A stretch of 64,000 nucleotides of DNA. It comes from Rhizobium bangladeshense. GTDB taxonomy: Bacteria > Pseudomonadota > Alphaproteobacteria > Rhizobiales > Rhizobiaceae. The notes beneath the pieces are model-generated. The model was not told the origin of the DNA, searched no databases, and saw only the letters and a list, made by a program, of their open reading frames with translations. The stretch is taken from assembly GCF_001662075.1 (NCBI RefSeq), contig NZ_LYPL01000012.1, positions 1 through 64,000 of the forward strand, written 5' to 3'. Shown one piece after another: positions 9,190-16,941 of this stretch. How positions within the stretch are numbered: the first letter of the stretch is position 1; the number at the start of each line of letters is the position of its first letter. The translations under genes were made by a program, and so were the position numbers.

Positions 9190-10401
9190 TTGAAGGTAGG
9201 AATCCTAGCAGATGATCTGACGAGTGCGACGGATGGTGCTGGACCATTCGTGAGCATGGGGCACAGGTGCCTGGTTTTAACCGACTACCGGCAGCCGTCG
9301 GCGGAAAATGTGTCGATCATATCGGTGAACAAGGCAAGCCGCACCGCATCGGTTGAAGACGCTGCCGATCGGGCGAGGAAGGCGGCGAGAAGCCTCGCGT
9401 CCGCGGATATCCTTTACAATACCGTCGATTCCACCATTCGCGGCCACGTTGGAGCGGAGATAACAGCCGCGCTCGCAGCTTCCGGTCGGGAAATTGCAAT
9501 CGTCGCTCCGGCTTTCCCCGCCGGTGGACGAACCACCGAACGCGGGCGGCAGCTTCTTCGCGGAGTGCCGTTGGAGGAAACCGAATTTGCCAAGGACCCG
9601 CTACATCCCATAACGGACTCTCATCTTCGCGCTCTGTTTCGGGGCATCCCGGAGGCGGAAGTGCGTTTTCTCACGCTTGCGGAAGTGCGGGCGTTGAAGT
9701 GCGGCGAACTTGTCGCTGATGGCAGAAAGTTGCTGATCGCCGATGCGACTGTGCAACAAGACCTGGCCCTGCTGGTGAAGTCGGCGGCCGATCCAAAGTC
9801 CATCCTTTGGTGTGGATCTCCGGGCCTGGCGATTGCACTGGCGAATTATGTGGGCCGGGCTGATGAAATCGCGCGGCCCACGGCCACAGGGTCTCTCAAT
9901 CTCTTTGTCATCGGTAGTGTCAATCCACAGAGCCGCGAGCAATGCTCAAGACTGATGAGGACCGGTAACGTACGACAGATCATTGTCGACGCCGAGATGG
10001 CGTCTCGCTCCCCTGTTCTCGCCGCCGAAAGCACCGTTGCGGAGTACCGCCGATTTGGATCCGGCGGCGATATTATTCTCACCACCTCCGAAGGGAGCGT
10101 GTGCGCCGATCCTCGGTCCATCGCAATCGCTCTTGGCCGGGTTGTGCGGGCAGTCATGGGGAGTCATCCCGTGACTGGGCTTTTCCTGACGGGCGGAGAC
10201 ACTGCTGAATCCGTGTTGAGCGAACTTGAGATTGGTTCACTCGAACTCCTCAGCGAAGTCGAGCCCGGAATTCCGGTCGGCCGCACCACGGGACCGGATC
10301 CCATTCACATTATCACAAAGGCAGGCGGCTTCGGTTCGCCGAATATCCTGCTGAAATCAGCTGAGTTGCTTCGGGGCCTCTGGCTTGGAGATAGGAAATG
10401 A
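9190..10401 (+). CDS. Four-carbon acid sugar kinase (DUF1537 family)
   Basis: A kinase of the OtnK/DtnK class that phosphorylates C4 acid sugars such as D-threonate or erythronate at the terminal hydroxyl. The N-terminal domain begins KVGILADDLTSATDGA and has YNTVDSTIRGHVG near residue 80. The C-terminal nucleotide-binding domain carries LTGGDTAESVL and ITKAGGFGSPN. The start is uncertain: TTG 9190 places the family N-terminus correctly and leaves room for a divergent promoter, while TTG 9115 would add 25 atypical residues. The stop overlaps the start of the PdxA homologue (ATGA-type), so the two are translationally coupled and fit the known kinase-PdxA2 pathway to dihydroxyacetone phosphate. 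Confidence 0.85.
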   Translation: MKVGILADDLTSATDGAGPFVSMGHRCLVLTDYRQPSAENVSIISVNKASRTASVEDAADRARKAARSLASADILYNTVDSTIRGHVGAEITAALAASGREIAIVAPAFPAGGRTTERGRQLLRGVPLEETEFAKDPLHPITDSHLRALFRGIPEAEVRFLTLAEVRALKCGELVADGRKLLIADATVQQDLALLVKSAADPKSILWCGSPGLAIALANYVGRADEIARPTATGSLNLFVIGSVNPQSREQCSRLMRTGNVRQIIVDAEMASRSPVLAAESTVAEYRRFGSGGDIILTTSEGSVCADPRSIAIALGRVVRAVMGSHPVTGLFLTGGDTAESVLSELEIGSLELLSEVEPGIPVGRTTGPDPIHIITKAGGFGSPNILLKSAELLRGLWLGDRK

Positions 10402-11372
10402 AGAAGCCAATTGGAATAACGATGGGCGATCCCTGCGGAATCGGGCCGGAAATTATCGCCCGTGTTTTCGCGGACGGGCTGCCGGAACAAGCGGTGGTGA
10501 TCGGTGATGCCAAGGTGATGGAGCGTGCCGTCCGTGCTCTTAATCTTCCTCTTCAGGTACAGGCCGTCGCATCAGTCGATGACGCTCTCCCAAACGGCAG
10601 ACTGATGGCCGTTCTCAACGTCTCGGACCTGCCGGACGATTTGCCGATCGGTCACGTGGACGCTCGTGCCGGGCGCGCCAGCTACGACTATGTCGTACGG
10701 GCGATCGACGAAGCTCTGGCAGGAAACATCGGAGCGATCGTCACCGCGCCGATCAACAAGGAAGCGATGAAGAAGGGCGGGCTCAATTACCCCGGCCATA
10801 CGGAAATCCTTGCTGAGCGGACGGGGACCGACAAGTTCGCGATGATGCTGGCCAACGACGAGCTGCGCGTCATTCTGGTCACGATCCACGTATCATTACG
10901 CGATGCCATCGACCTCGTGACAGAGGATTCGGTTTTCCGAACGATCGAATTGGCGCACCGGGCAGGCAAGGCTTATGGGATTCCGTCGCCGCGCGTTGCG
11001 GTGGCTGGCCTCAATCCCCATGCCGGTGAAAACGGTATGTTCGGACGCGAAGATCTCGACATCATTGCACCGGCAATCAGCCGGGCTCGGGAAGTCGGAA
11101 TAAACGCGTCCGGTCCTTGGCCCGGAGACACGATTTTCATGCGGGCCCGCAGGGGCGAGTTCGATATCGTCGTCGCGCAATATCACGATCAGGGCCTCAT
11201 CCCGGTCAAGTATCTCGGTATCGACAACGGCGTCAACGTCACCATCGGTTTGCCTTTCATCCGCACCAGCGTCGATCACGGTACGGCATTCGACATCGCC
11301 GGCCAGGGTACGGCCGATCATTCCTCTCTTCGCTACGCCTTCGATCAGGCGCTGCTTCTCAACGCTATCTAG
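10398..11372 (+). CDS. pdxA2: PdxA-family 4-phospho-acid dehydrogenase (PdxA2 type)
   Basis: A 324-residue NAD-dependent dehydrogenase of the 4-hydroxythreonine-4-phosphate dehydrogenase family. Visible motifs are GITMGDPCGIGPEI at the N-terminus, the substrate/metal region ITAPINKEAM and NYPGHTEIL, the metal-binding GLNPHAGENGMFG, and VAQYHDQGLIPVKYLG with INVTIGLPFIRTSVDHGTAFDIAG-like C-terminal residues. Full length for the family. Because it is coupled to a DUF1537 kinase it most likely oxidatively decarboxylates a C4 acid-sugar 4-phosphate to dihydroxyacetone phosphate rather than making vitamin B6. Biosynthetic PdxA activity cannot be excluded by sequence alone. Confidence 0.88.
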   Translation: MKKPIGITMGDPCGIGPEIIARVFADGLPEQAVVIGDAKVMERAVRALNLPLQVQAVASVDDALPNGRLMAVLNVSDLPDDLPIGHVDARAGRASYDYVVRAIDEALAGNIGAIVTAPINKEAMKKGGLNYPGHTEILAERTGTDKFAMMLANDELRVILVTIHVSLRDAIDLVTEDSVFRTIELAHRAGKAYGIPSPRVAVAGLNPHAGENGMFGREDLDIIAPAISRAREVGINASGPWPGDTIFMRARRGEFDIVVAQYHDQGLIPVKYLGIDNGVNVTIGLPFIRTSVDHGTAFDIAGQGTADHSSLRYAFDQALLLNAI

Positions 11373-11383
11373 GAGCGCTTTCG

Positions 11384-12112
11384 ATGCCCCAGACTTCTCC
11401 CGACTTCATTTTCATGCTCACCAATCAGGATCGCACCGTTGCCGACGCGGCCGAGCGCCTCAACGATGTGCTTGCTGCCGGCATCACGCATGTGGGCTTC
11501 AAGGATATCGGGTTGCCGTTCGACCACCTTTTGGTCCTTGCTTCAGAGATCAAGGCAGCGGGTGCGACGCTCTATCTGGAGGTTGTAAGCCTTGACGAGG
11601 AGAGCGAGCAGCGATCCGCGCTGGCCGCGGTAGACCTTGGCGTCGACGTCTTGATGGGCGGAACCAGACCAGATGTCGTTCTGCCGATTATTGCAGGAAG
11701 GAACATCCAGTACTATCCGTTCCCCGGCCAGATCGTGGGCCATCCGAGCAAGCTCGAAGGGACGATCGAGACGATTGTGGAAAGCGCCCGTCAGCTGACG
11801 GCCATCGATGGTGTCAACGGTCTCGATCTGCTCGCTTATCGCTTCAACGGCGATGTCGAGGCGCTGATGACCCGGGTATGTGAGGCGATCGACAAGCCCG
11901 TGGTGGTTGCCGGGTCGATCGACAGCCTTCAAAGGATGGCGGCCGTCGTGCGATCTGGCGCTGCAGGGTTTACCATCGGAACCGCGGCTTTCAACGGCGC
12001 ATTTTCCGGCAGTTCCAATCTGCGACTGGAGATCGAGACTGAGATCGACGTGCTCAAGCGGATTCAAGCTGACGCTGATGATATCGCACGGTCCGCATTA
12101 ACATCGAACTAA
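11384..12112 (+). CDS. TIM-barrel protein of unknown function
   Basis: A 242-residue protein. GGAG precedes ATG 11384, and it lies 11 bp after pdxA2, so it belongs to that operon. The alternating hydrophobic strand/helix pattern and a C-terminal VVVAGSIDS...GAAGFTIGTAAFNG segment resemble the standard phosphate-binding loops of HisA/TrpF-like (beta/alpha)8 barrels. Acidic residues that could be catalytic occur in FKDIG (residue 32 region) and LYLEVVSLDEE (about residue 65). I do not recognise a named family. The known threonate/erythronate pathways need only the kinase and PdxA2, so this gene suggests an extra step such as an isomerase, epimerase or aldolase acting on a phosphorylated C4 compound. 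Confidence 0.75.
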   Translation: MPQTSPDFIFMLTNQDRTVADAAERLNDVLAAGITHVGFKDIGLPFDHLLVLASEIKAAGATLYLEVVSLDEESEQRSALAAVDLGVDVLMGGTRPDVVLPIIAGRNIQYYPFPGQIVGHPSKLEGTIETIVESARQLTAIDGVNGLDLLAYRFNGDVEALMTRVCEAIDKPVVVAGSIDSLQRMAAVVRSGAAGFTIGTAAFNGAFSGSSNLRLEIETEIDVLKRIQADADDIARSALTSN

Positions 12113-12120
12113 ATCGAACC

Positions 12121-12170
12121 TTCACCAGCCATTAATTGCCATCTTTACTGTTTGGCGACAAGGTAATTTC
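12121..12170 (+). promoter_or_regulatory. Conserved 50-bp regulatory element, copy 1 (LysR-type candidate)
   Basis: This segment aligns without gaps to the reverse complement of 42641-42690. The core of 18 identical bases, CATTAATTGCCATCTTTA, lies at 12130-12147 here. It ends about 40 bp upstream of the 12188 start. In the second copy it lies between a LysR gene and its divergent operon. This suggests that the LysR at 42703 also controls the 12188 operon; that is inferred. Confidence 0.55.
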
Positions 12171-12187
12171 GAATTTGGAGACCAGAT

Positions 12188-13366
12188 ATGGATCTAGCGA
12201 AGTTCGACCCCGCCGCCCGGTTGACGGCCACGACTACTCTCGAGGCGTTGGAAACGCCCTGTCTGGTTCTGGATACGGACCGGATGGACCGAAATATCAC
12301 GCGGCTTAGAAACCAGCTCGATGGTCTGGGCGTCTCGCTACGGCCCCATCTGAAGACGGCAAAGTCGATTGACGTGGCGCGGCGAGTCATGATCGCCCCT
12401 GAGGGCCCTGCGACCGTCTCCACGCTGAAGGAAGCTGAGCAATTCGCGGCCGATGGCCTTCGCGACATGATCTATGCTGTCGGGATCGCCCCGGCAAAGC
12501 TCATGCGTATCGTCGAATTGCGCGCCAAGGGCGTCGATCTCGTGGTGGTCCTTGATACCGTCGAGCAGGCGCGGGCGGTTGTCGAGGCGTCCCGAAAGAC
12601 CGGAACGCGGATCCCAGCCATGATCGAGATCGATTGCGACGGCCACCGCTCGGGTGTCGTTCCCGCCAATCACGTCCAGTTGCTGGAGATCGGGCAGGCG
12701 CTGGCGGCAGGTGCCGAGCTGCGCGGCGTTCTGACCCATGCCGGCGACAGCTACAAGGGTGGGGGCCACGACGCACAGCAGCGCTATGCGGAAGCGGAGC
12801 GAGCGGCCGTTGTGGGAGCTGCGCAACTTCTGCGCGGTGCCGGCCTGCCCTGCCCCGTCGTCAGCGTCGGTTCGACGCCGACGGCCCATCACGCCAAGGA
12901 TCTTACTGGAGTGACCGAGGTGCGTGCAGGCGTATTCGTGTTCTTTGACCTGGTGATGGCGGGAATCGGAGTCTGCCAGGTCGACGACATTGCGCTCAGC
13001 GTTCTTGCAACGGTGATCGGGCACCAGCGCGAAAAGGGCTGGATCATAACCGATGCGGGATGGATGTCGCTGTCGCGGGACCGTGGCACCAGCAAGCAAG
13101 CCGTTGACCAGGGATATGGCCTCGTCTGTGACATACAAGGCGAGACCTATCGTGACATCATCGTTGCCGATGCGAACCAGGAGCATGGAATTATCGCCGT
13201 GCGGCCCGGGTCGCACGCTCGCCTGCCCGATCTGAGGGTCGGAGACCGCGTGCGGATCCTGCCGAACCATGCCTGCGCGACGGCGGCGCAGCACGAAGCC
13301 TATCATGTTGTCCGAGGTCCATCGCACGCCGTTGAGGCCCGGTGGCCACGCTTCGGAGGTTGGTGA
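12188..13366 (+). CDS. DSD1-family PLP enzyme (D-threonine aldolase / D-serine dehydratase-like)
   Basis: A 392-residue fold-type III PLP enzyme with an alanine-racemase-like barrel. The N-terminal ETPCLVLDTDRMDRNI and the PLP-lysine motif RPHLKTAKS (about residues 56-64) match the metal-dependent D-threonine aldolase/DSD1 family. The C-terminal PNHACATAA contains the His-x-Cys metal pair. Members cleave D-3-hydroxy amino acids to glycine plus aldehyde or dehydrate them to keto acids. GGAG precedes ATG 12188. It heads an operon with RidA, L-threonine aldolase and an FAD oxidoreductase, so both stereoisomers of a 3-hydroxy amino acid may be handled. Confidence 0.85.
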   Translation: MDLAKFDPAARLTATTTLEALETPCLVLDTDRMDRNITRLRNQLDGLGVSLRPHLKTAKSIDVARRVMIAPEGPATVSTLKEAEQFAADGLRDMIYAVGIAPAKLMRIVELRAKGVDLVVVLDTVEQARAVVEASRKTGTRIPAMIEIDCDGHRSGVVPANHVQLLEIGQALAAGAELRGVLTHAGDSYKGGGHDAQQRYAEAERAAVVGAAQLLRGAGLPCPVVSVGSTPTAHHAKDLTGVTEVRAGVFVFFDLVMAGIGVCQVDDIALSVLATVIGHQREKGWIITDAGWMSLSRDRGTSKQAVDQGYGLVCDIQGETYRDIIVADANQEHGIIAVRPGSHARLPDLRVGDRVRILPNHACATAAQHEAYHVVRGPSHAVEARWPRFGGW

Positions 13367-13818
13367 TGTCACCCGTCATAACTGTAAATACCGATCGTGC
13401 GCCCAGGCCTGCAGGTCATTATGTCCAGGCGAAGCTGACAGGTCAGCAGCTATATATTTCAGGGCAGCTCCCGATCCGACCGGATGGAGCCTCCCTTCCC
13501 GACGACAGTTTCGCGACGCAGGCCGGGCAGGCCATCGACAACATGCTGGCCATTCTGCAAGCCGCAGGCGGAACCCCGAGCGATCTCGTCAGGGTGACGG
13601 CCTATATCGTCGACGTCACCAATTGGCCCGACTTCAACCAGGTCTTTGCCGCACGGTTGGGAGAGGCGCGCCCCGCGCGCACCGTGGTTCCTGTGCCCGA
13701 GCTCCACTACGGCTATCTTGTCGAAGTCGACGCGATCGCCACCATCGAAAAACACCCCAGTGCCGTGCAAGAAGCAAATCCCGTCAACGTGACAGTGAAA
13801 GAAAGTGAAAGGCGATGA
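13366..13818 (+). CDS. RidA/YjgF-family enamine/imine deaminase
   Basis: A 150-residue RidA-family protein. It shows the family's GQLPIRPDG, the AYIVDVTNWPDFNQVF segment, the catalytic-site arginine in PARTVV, and the acidic residue of VEVDAIA near the C-terminus. RidA proteins hydrolyse reactive enamines/imines released by PLP dehydratases, here plausibly by the adjacent DSD1-like enzyme. The start ATG 13366 overlaps the upstream TGA (TGATG), with GGAGG upstream. The C-terminal tail is about 20 residues longer than in minimal RidA. Confidence 0.88.
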   Translation: MSPVITVNTDRAPRPAGHYVQAKLTGQQLYISGQLPIRPDGASLPDDSFATQAGQAIDNMLAILQAAGGTPSDLVRVTAYIVDVTNWPDFNQVFAARLGEARPARTVVPVPELHYGYLVEVDAIATIEKHPSAVQEANPVNVTVKESERR

Positions 13819-14861
13819 TTTTTTCGTCTGACAACTGGTCCGGCGCGCATGCCGCGATTGGCGCAAGCCTGATGGCGCATGCGGGCGGCTATGCATCGAA
13901 CTACGGTACCGGCGATCTAGACCGAAAGGTGGAAAAAAAATTCGCGGAGATTTTCGAAAGGGATGTCGCCGTCTTTTTCGTCGGCACCGGAACGGCCGCC
14001 AATTCGCTCGCGCTTGCGACAGCCCACCGTGCAGGCGGCGTCGCCTTCTGCCATAGCCAGGCTCACGTCATCGCCGACGAATGCGGTGCGCCGGAGTTCT
14101 TTTCACACGGCGCCCGCCTCAAGCCGGTTGACGGAACGAGAGGCAAGATTGGCCCCGATCGCCTCGAAGCCGAGATTCGTCGCTTCCCACTCGACAATGT
14201 TCAGGGTGGGCAGCCGACAGCAGTATCGCTGACACAGGCAACGGAAAGGGGCACGGTCTATTCGCTCGCCGAAATAGATGCGCTCGCTGCCGTTTGCCGG
14301 CCCCACAAGCTGCCGCTGCATATGGATGGTGCTCGCTTTGCCAACGCGCTTGTCAGCTTGGATGTCACGCCTGCCGAAATGACCTGGAAGCGAGGCGTTG
14401 ACCTCGTCTCCTTTGGCGGCACCAAGAACGGCTGCTGGTGCGCCGAAGCGCTGCTGCTCTTCGATCTCTCGAAGGCGCAAGAGTTGCACTTCATGCGAAA
14501 GCGCTCCGCCCAGCTCTTCTCGAAATCGCGCTTCGTTTCGGCGCAATTCGACGCCTACTTTGCTGGCGATCTCTGGCTGGACCTCGCCCGCCACGCCAAT
14601 GCCATGGCTGCGCTCCTTGCCGAGGGCATCACCGCCTCCAAGACAAGCCGCTTGGCTTGGCAGGCCGACGCCAACCAAGTCTTCGCTATCCTGAAGAAGG
14701 ACGTCGCTGCGAAACTCCGCCAACAAGGTGCAATCTTCTATGACTGGCCCGTACCCCAGGACCTCGATGGAAGCCTGGCCCCGGATGAAGGTCTCCATCG
14801 GCTGGTGACCAGTTTTGCAACGAGCGCCGACGATGTCGGCCGTTTCGTATCGACCTGCTGA
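13815..14861 (+). CDS. ltaE: Low-specificity L-threonine aldolase family enzyme
   Basis: A 348-residue fold-type I PLP lyase of the threonine-aldolase/beta-eliminating family. It begins FSSDNWSGAHAAI, contains the cofactor-binding FFVGTGTAAN near residue 55, the HMDGARFANA block and the PLP lysine in SFGGTKNG near residue 200. It would cleave L-threonine, L-allo-threonine or a related 3-hydroxy amino acid into glycine and an aldehyde. Its ATG overlaps the RidA stop (ATGA), showing translational coupling. The true substrate may be a larger hydroxy-amino acid. Confidence 0.87.
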   Translation: MIFSSDNWSGAHAAIGASLMAHAGGYASNYGTGDLDRKVEKKFAEIFERDVAVFFVGTGTAANSLALATAHRAGGVAFCHSQAHVIADECGAPEFFSHGARLKPVDGTRGKIGPDRLEAEIRRFPLDNVQGGQPTAVSLTQATERGTVYSLAEIDALAAVCRPHKLPLHMDGARFANALVSLDVTPAEMTWKRGVDLVSFGGTKNGCWCAEALLLFDLSKAQELHFMRKRSAQLFSKSRFVSAQFDAYFAGDLWLDLARHANAMAALLAEGITASKTSRLAWQADANQVFAILKKDVAAKLRQQGAIFYDWPVPQDLDGSLAPDEGLHRLVTSFATSADDVGRFVSTC

Positions 14862-14987
14862 TACAACGATTCGGAGGGGCGGGTTCCATACTCCGAGCCA
14901 ATGATCCGCATTTTCAACCTGTCCTTGCGGCGTCCTCACTTTGAAGAGGCCTCGGCGGGAAGGGCAGTAGTCCAATGAGGTCTGCCA

Positions 14988-16310
14988 ATGTCACCACTCC
15001 TCAAACGCATACAGAGCGATCAAGAGCTTCCCGCCAAGACGGACGTCGTCGTCATCGGCGGCGGCATCGTTGGTGCCTCGGCGGCATTTTTCCTTGCTGA
15101 GCGGGGGCTCTCCGTTGCTTTGGTGGAAAAGGGATATGTCGGCGGTGAACAGTCCAGCCGAAACTGGGGCTGGTGCCGCCGGCAGAACCGCGATGAGCGC
15201 GAATTGCCACTGTCGGGGATTTCCATGCAGGCGTGGGACCAGTTCGCCGCCAAAATCGACGAGGACGTCGGCTTCCGCCGATGCGGTCTGTTCTACGCGA
15301 CGGACAACCCTCAGCAGCTGGCGGAATGGGAACAATGGCTTGATCTCGCCCGGCAATTTGGCGTCAACACGAAGATGCTGACTGCCCTTGAAGCGCATGA
15401 CAGAATTCCGGCGCAAGACCGTCGTTGGCTCGGCGGCGTCCATTCAGTCGACGACGGTAAAGGCGAACCGGCCATTGCCGCGCCGACGATCGCGAATGGC
15501 GCCCGCAAATTTGGCGCGACCATCCATCAGCAGTGCGCTGCAAGGGGCCTCGATATCGTCAATGGTGCAGTTGCTGGGGTGATCACCGAAAAAGGGATTA
15601 TCAGAACGCAGGCCGTTCTGAACGCCGGCGGTGCGTGGACGTCCATGTTCTGCCGCCAGTACGGCGTGCAGTTCCCGCAGGCAAGCGTGCGCCAAACGGC
15701 AATTCGGACGCGCCCCACAGCCAATCTTGGCGAGGCAATCTATACACCAGAGTGCTCGCTGACCCGCAGGTTGGATGGCAGTTACACGCTTGCTGTCAGC
15801 GGTAGGGCGACCTTGGATATCACGCCCCAGGGCATCCGCTATGCGCGCTGGTTCATGCCGATGTTTTTGAAGCGGCTGAAAGCAGTCCAAATCGGCGTCA
15901 GCAGATCCATGTTCCGTGGGCCGGAGGCGCTGGCGAGCTGGACCAAGGATACCATTTCGCCTTTCGAGCGGATCCGGGTTCTCGACCCGACGCCGAGTCG
16001 CCGGACAATCGCGTCTATTCTGAAAGGTGTCACCGAGCAGTTCCCGGCGCTTAAAGGTATCGAAATCGCCGACAGTTGGGGCGCCTATGTGGATTGCACA
16101 CCGGACGCGGTGCCGGTTATCTCGGCGTCCGGTCACGTGAAGGGCCTTTATTTGGCGGCCGGCGGCTCCGGCCATGGCTTCGGCATTGGCCCTGGCATTG
16201 GTCGCTTGGCCGCTGACCTTGTTGCTAACGATAAACCCTGCGTCGATCCGACGCCTTTCCGCCTGTCGCGCTTCTTTGACGGCTCCAGAGTCGAGGTGGG
16301 CGGTCTCTGA
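14988..16310 (+). CDS. FAD-dependent amine/amino-acid oxidoreductase (DAO family), copy 2
   Basis: A 440-residue flavoprotein closely related to the one at 399-1733: the same GGGIVGASAAFFLAERG nucleotide-binding motif, the same GGEQSSRNWGW signature, the same GRATLDITPQGIRYA segment and the same C-terminal GSGHGFGIGPGIG loop. GAGG precedes ATG 14988. It lies 126 bp after the threonine aldolase gene on the same strand. It could oxidise glycine, sarcosine or another amine produced or spared by the preceding lyases. Its presence at the opposite end of the left-hand block from its paralogue suggests duplication. Confidence 0.85.
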   Translation: MSPLLKRIQSDQELPAKTDVVVIGGGIVGASAAFFLAERGLSVALVEKGYVGGEQSSRNWGWCRRQNRDERELPLSGISMQAWDQFAAKIDEDVGFRRCGLFYATDNPQQLAEWEQWLDLARQFGVNTKMLTALEAHDRIPAQDRRWLGGVHSVDDGKGEPAIAAPTIANGARKFGATIHQQCAARGLDIVNGAVAGVITEKGIIRTQAVLNAGGAWTSMFCRQYGVQFPQASVRQTAIRTRPTANLGEAIYTPECSLTRRLDGSYTLAVSGRATLDITPQGIRYARWFMPMFLKRLKAVQIGVSRSMFRGPEALASWTKDTISPFERIRVLDPTPSRRTIASILKGVTEQFPALKGIEIADSWGAYVDCTPDAVPVISASGHVKGLYLAAGGSGHGFGIGPGIGRLAADLVANDKPCVDPTPFRLSRFFDGSRVEVGGL

Positions 16311-16393
16311 TTGTGCCGGAAGGCCCGCAGGGTCGGAAGGAACTTCCCAGGACCTGTCCGGTATCTTGTAACCGGAGACCGGCGAGGAGCTCA

Positions 16394-16876
16394 TCAGAGC
16401 CTGTGGCTGAATAGCTTCGTCAGCGGCATGTGCGCCTTGCGGATCGGCGATTTCAGCACGACGTAGGTGAAATACTTGTCAATGCCGACGTCCAGCTCGA
16501 TCAGCTGCTCCATGATCTCCTGATATTCGCCTACCCCGGTGGTCACGAACTTCAAGAGATAATCGTAACCGCCCGAGATCACATAGCACTCGATGAGCTG
16601 CTCGATCTTCTCGATAGCGGCGAGGAAGCGAGCAAAGTCGGTCTGCCGGTGATTCTTCAGCGTCACCTCGGTGAAGACCGTTACTGTCTGCCCCAATTTG
16701 GCGACATTGATCTGAGCCGTATAGCCCTCGATGTACCCCTCTGACTGCAGCTTCTTCATGCGCATCAGGCACGGGCTTGGCGATAGATTCACGACCTCGG
16801 AAAGCTCCACATTTGTCATTCGCCCATTCTGCTGCAACACGTTCAGTATATTGACGTCGATCCGATCGAGTTTCAT
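16394..16876 (-). CDS. Lrp/AsnC-family regulator, copy 1
   Basis: A 160-residue Lrp/AsnC regulator: N-terminal helix-turn-helix LDRIDVNILNVLQQNGRMTN...LSPSPCLMRMKKL and C-terminal RAM ligand-binding fold with VISGGYDYLLKF. GGAG precedes ATG 16876. It lies 65 bp downstream of the class III PLP enzyme and probably forms an operon with it and the kinase. It is closely similar to the regulator at 30641-31153, which sits beside the second kinase/PLP pair. The effector is probably an amino acid. Confidence 0.9.
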   Translation of the reverse strand: MKLDRIDVNILNVLQQNGRMTNVELSEVVNLSPSPCLMRMKKLQSEGYIEGYTAQINVAKLGQTVTVFTEVTLKNHRQTDFARFLAAIEKIEQLIECYVISGGYDYLLKFVTTGVGEYQEIMEQLIELDVGIDKYFTYVVLKSPIRKAHMPLTKLFSHRL

Positions 16877-16941
16877 GGACTTAGCTCCGCTGATGAAAGC
16901 GGCGCGAGCCGGTTTCGGCGACCCACGCCCCTATGTTACAC

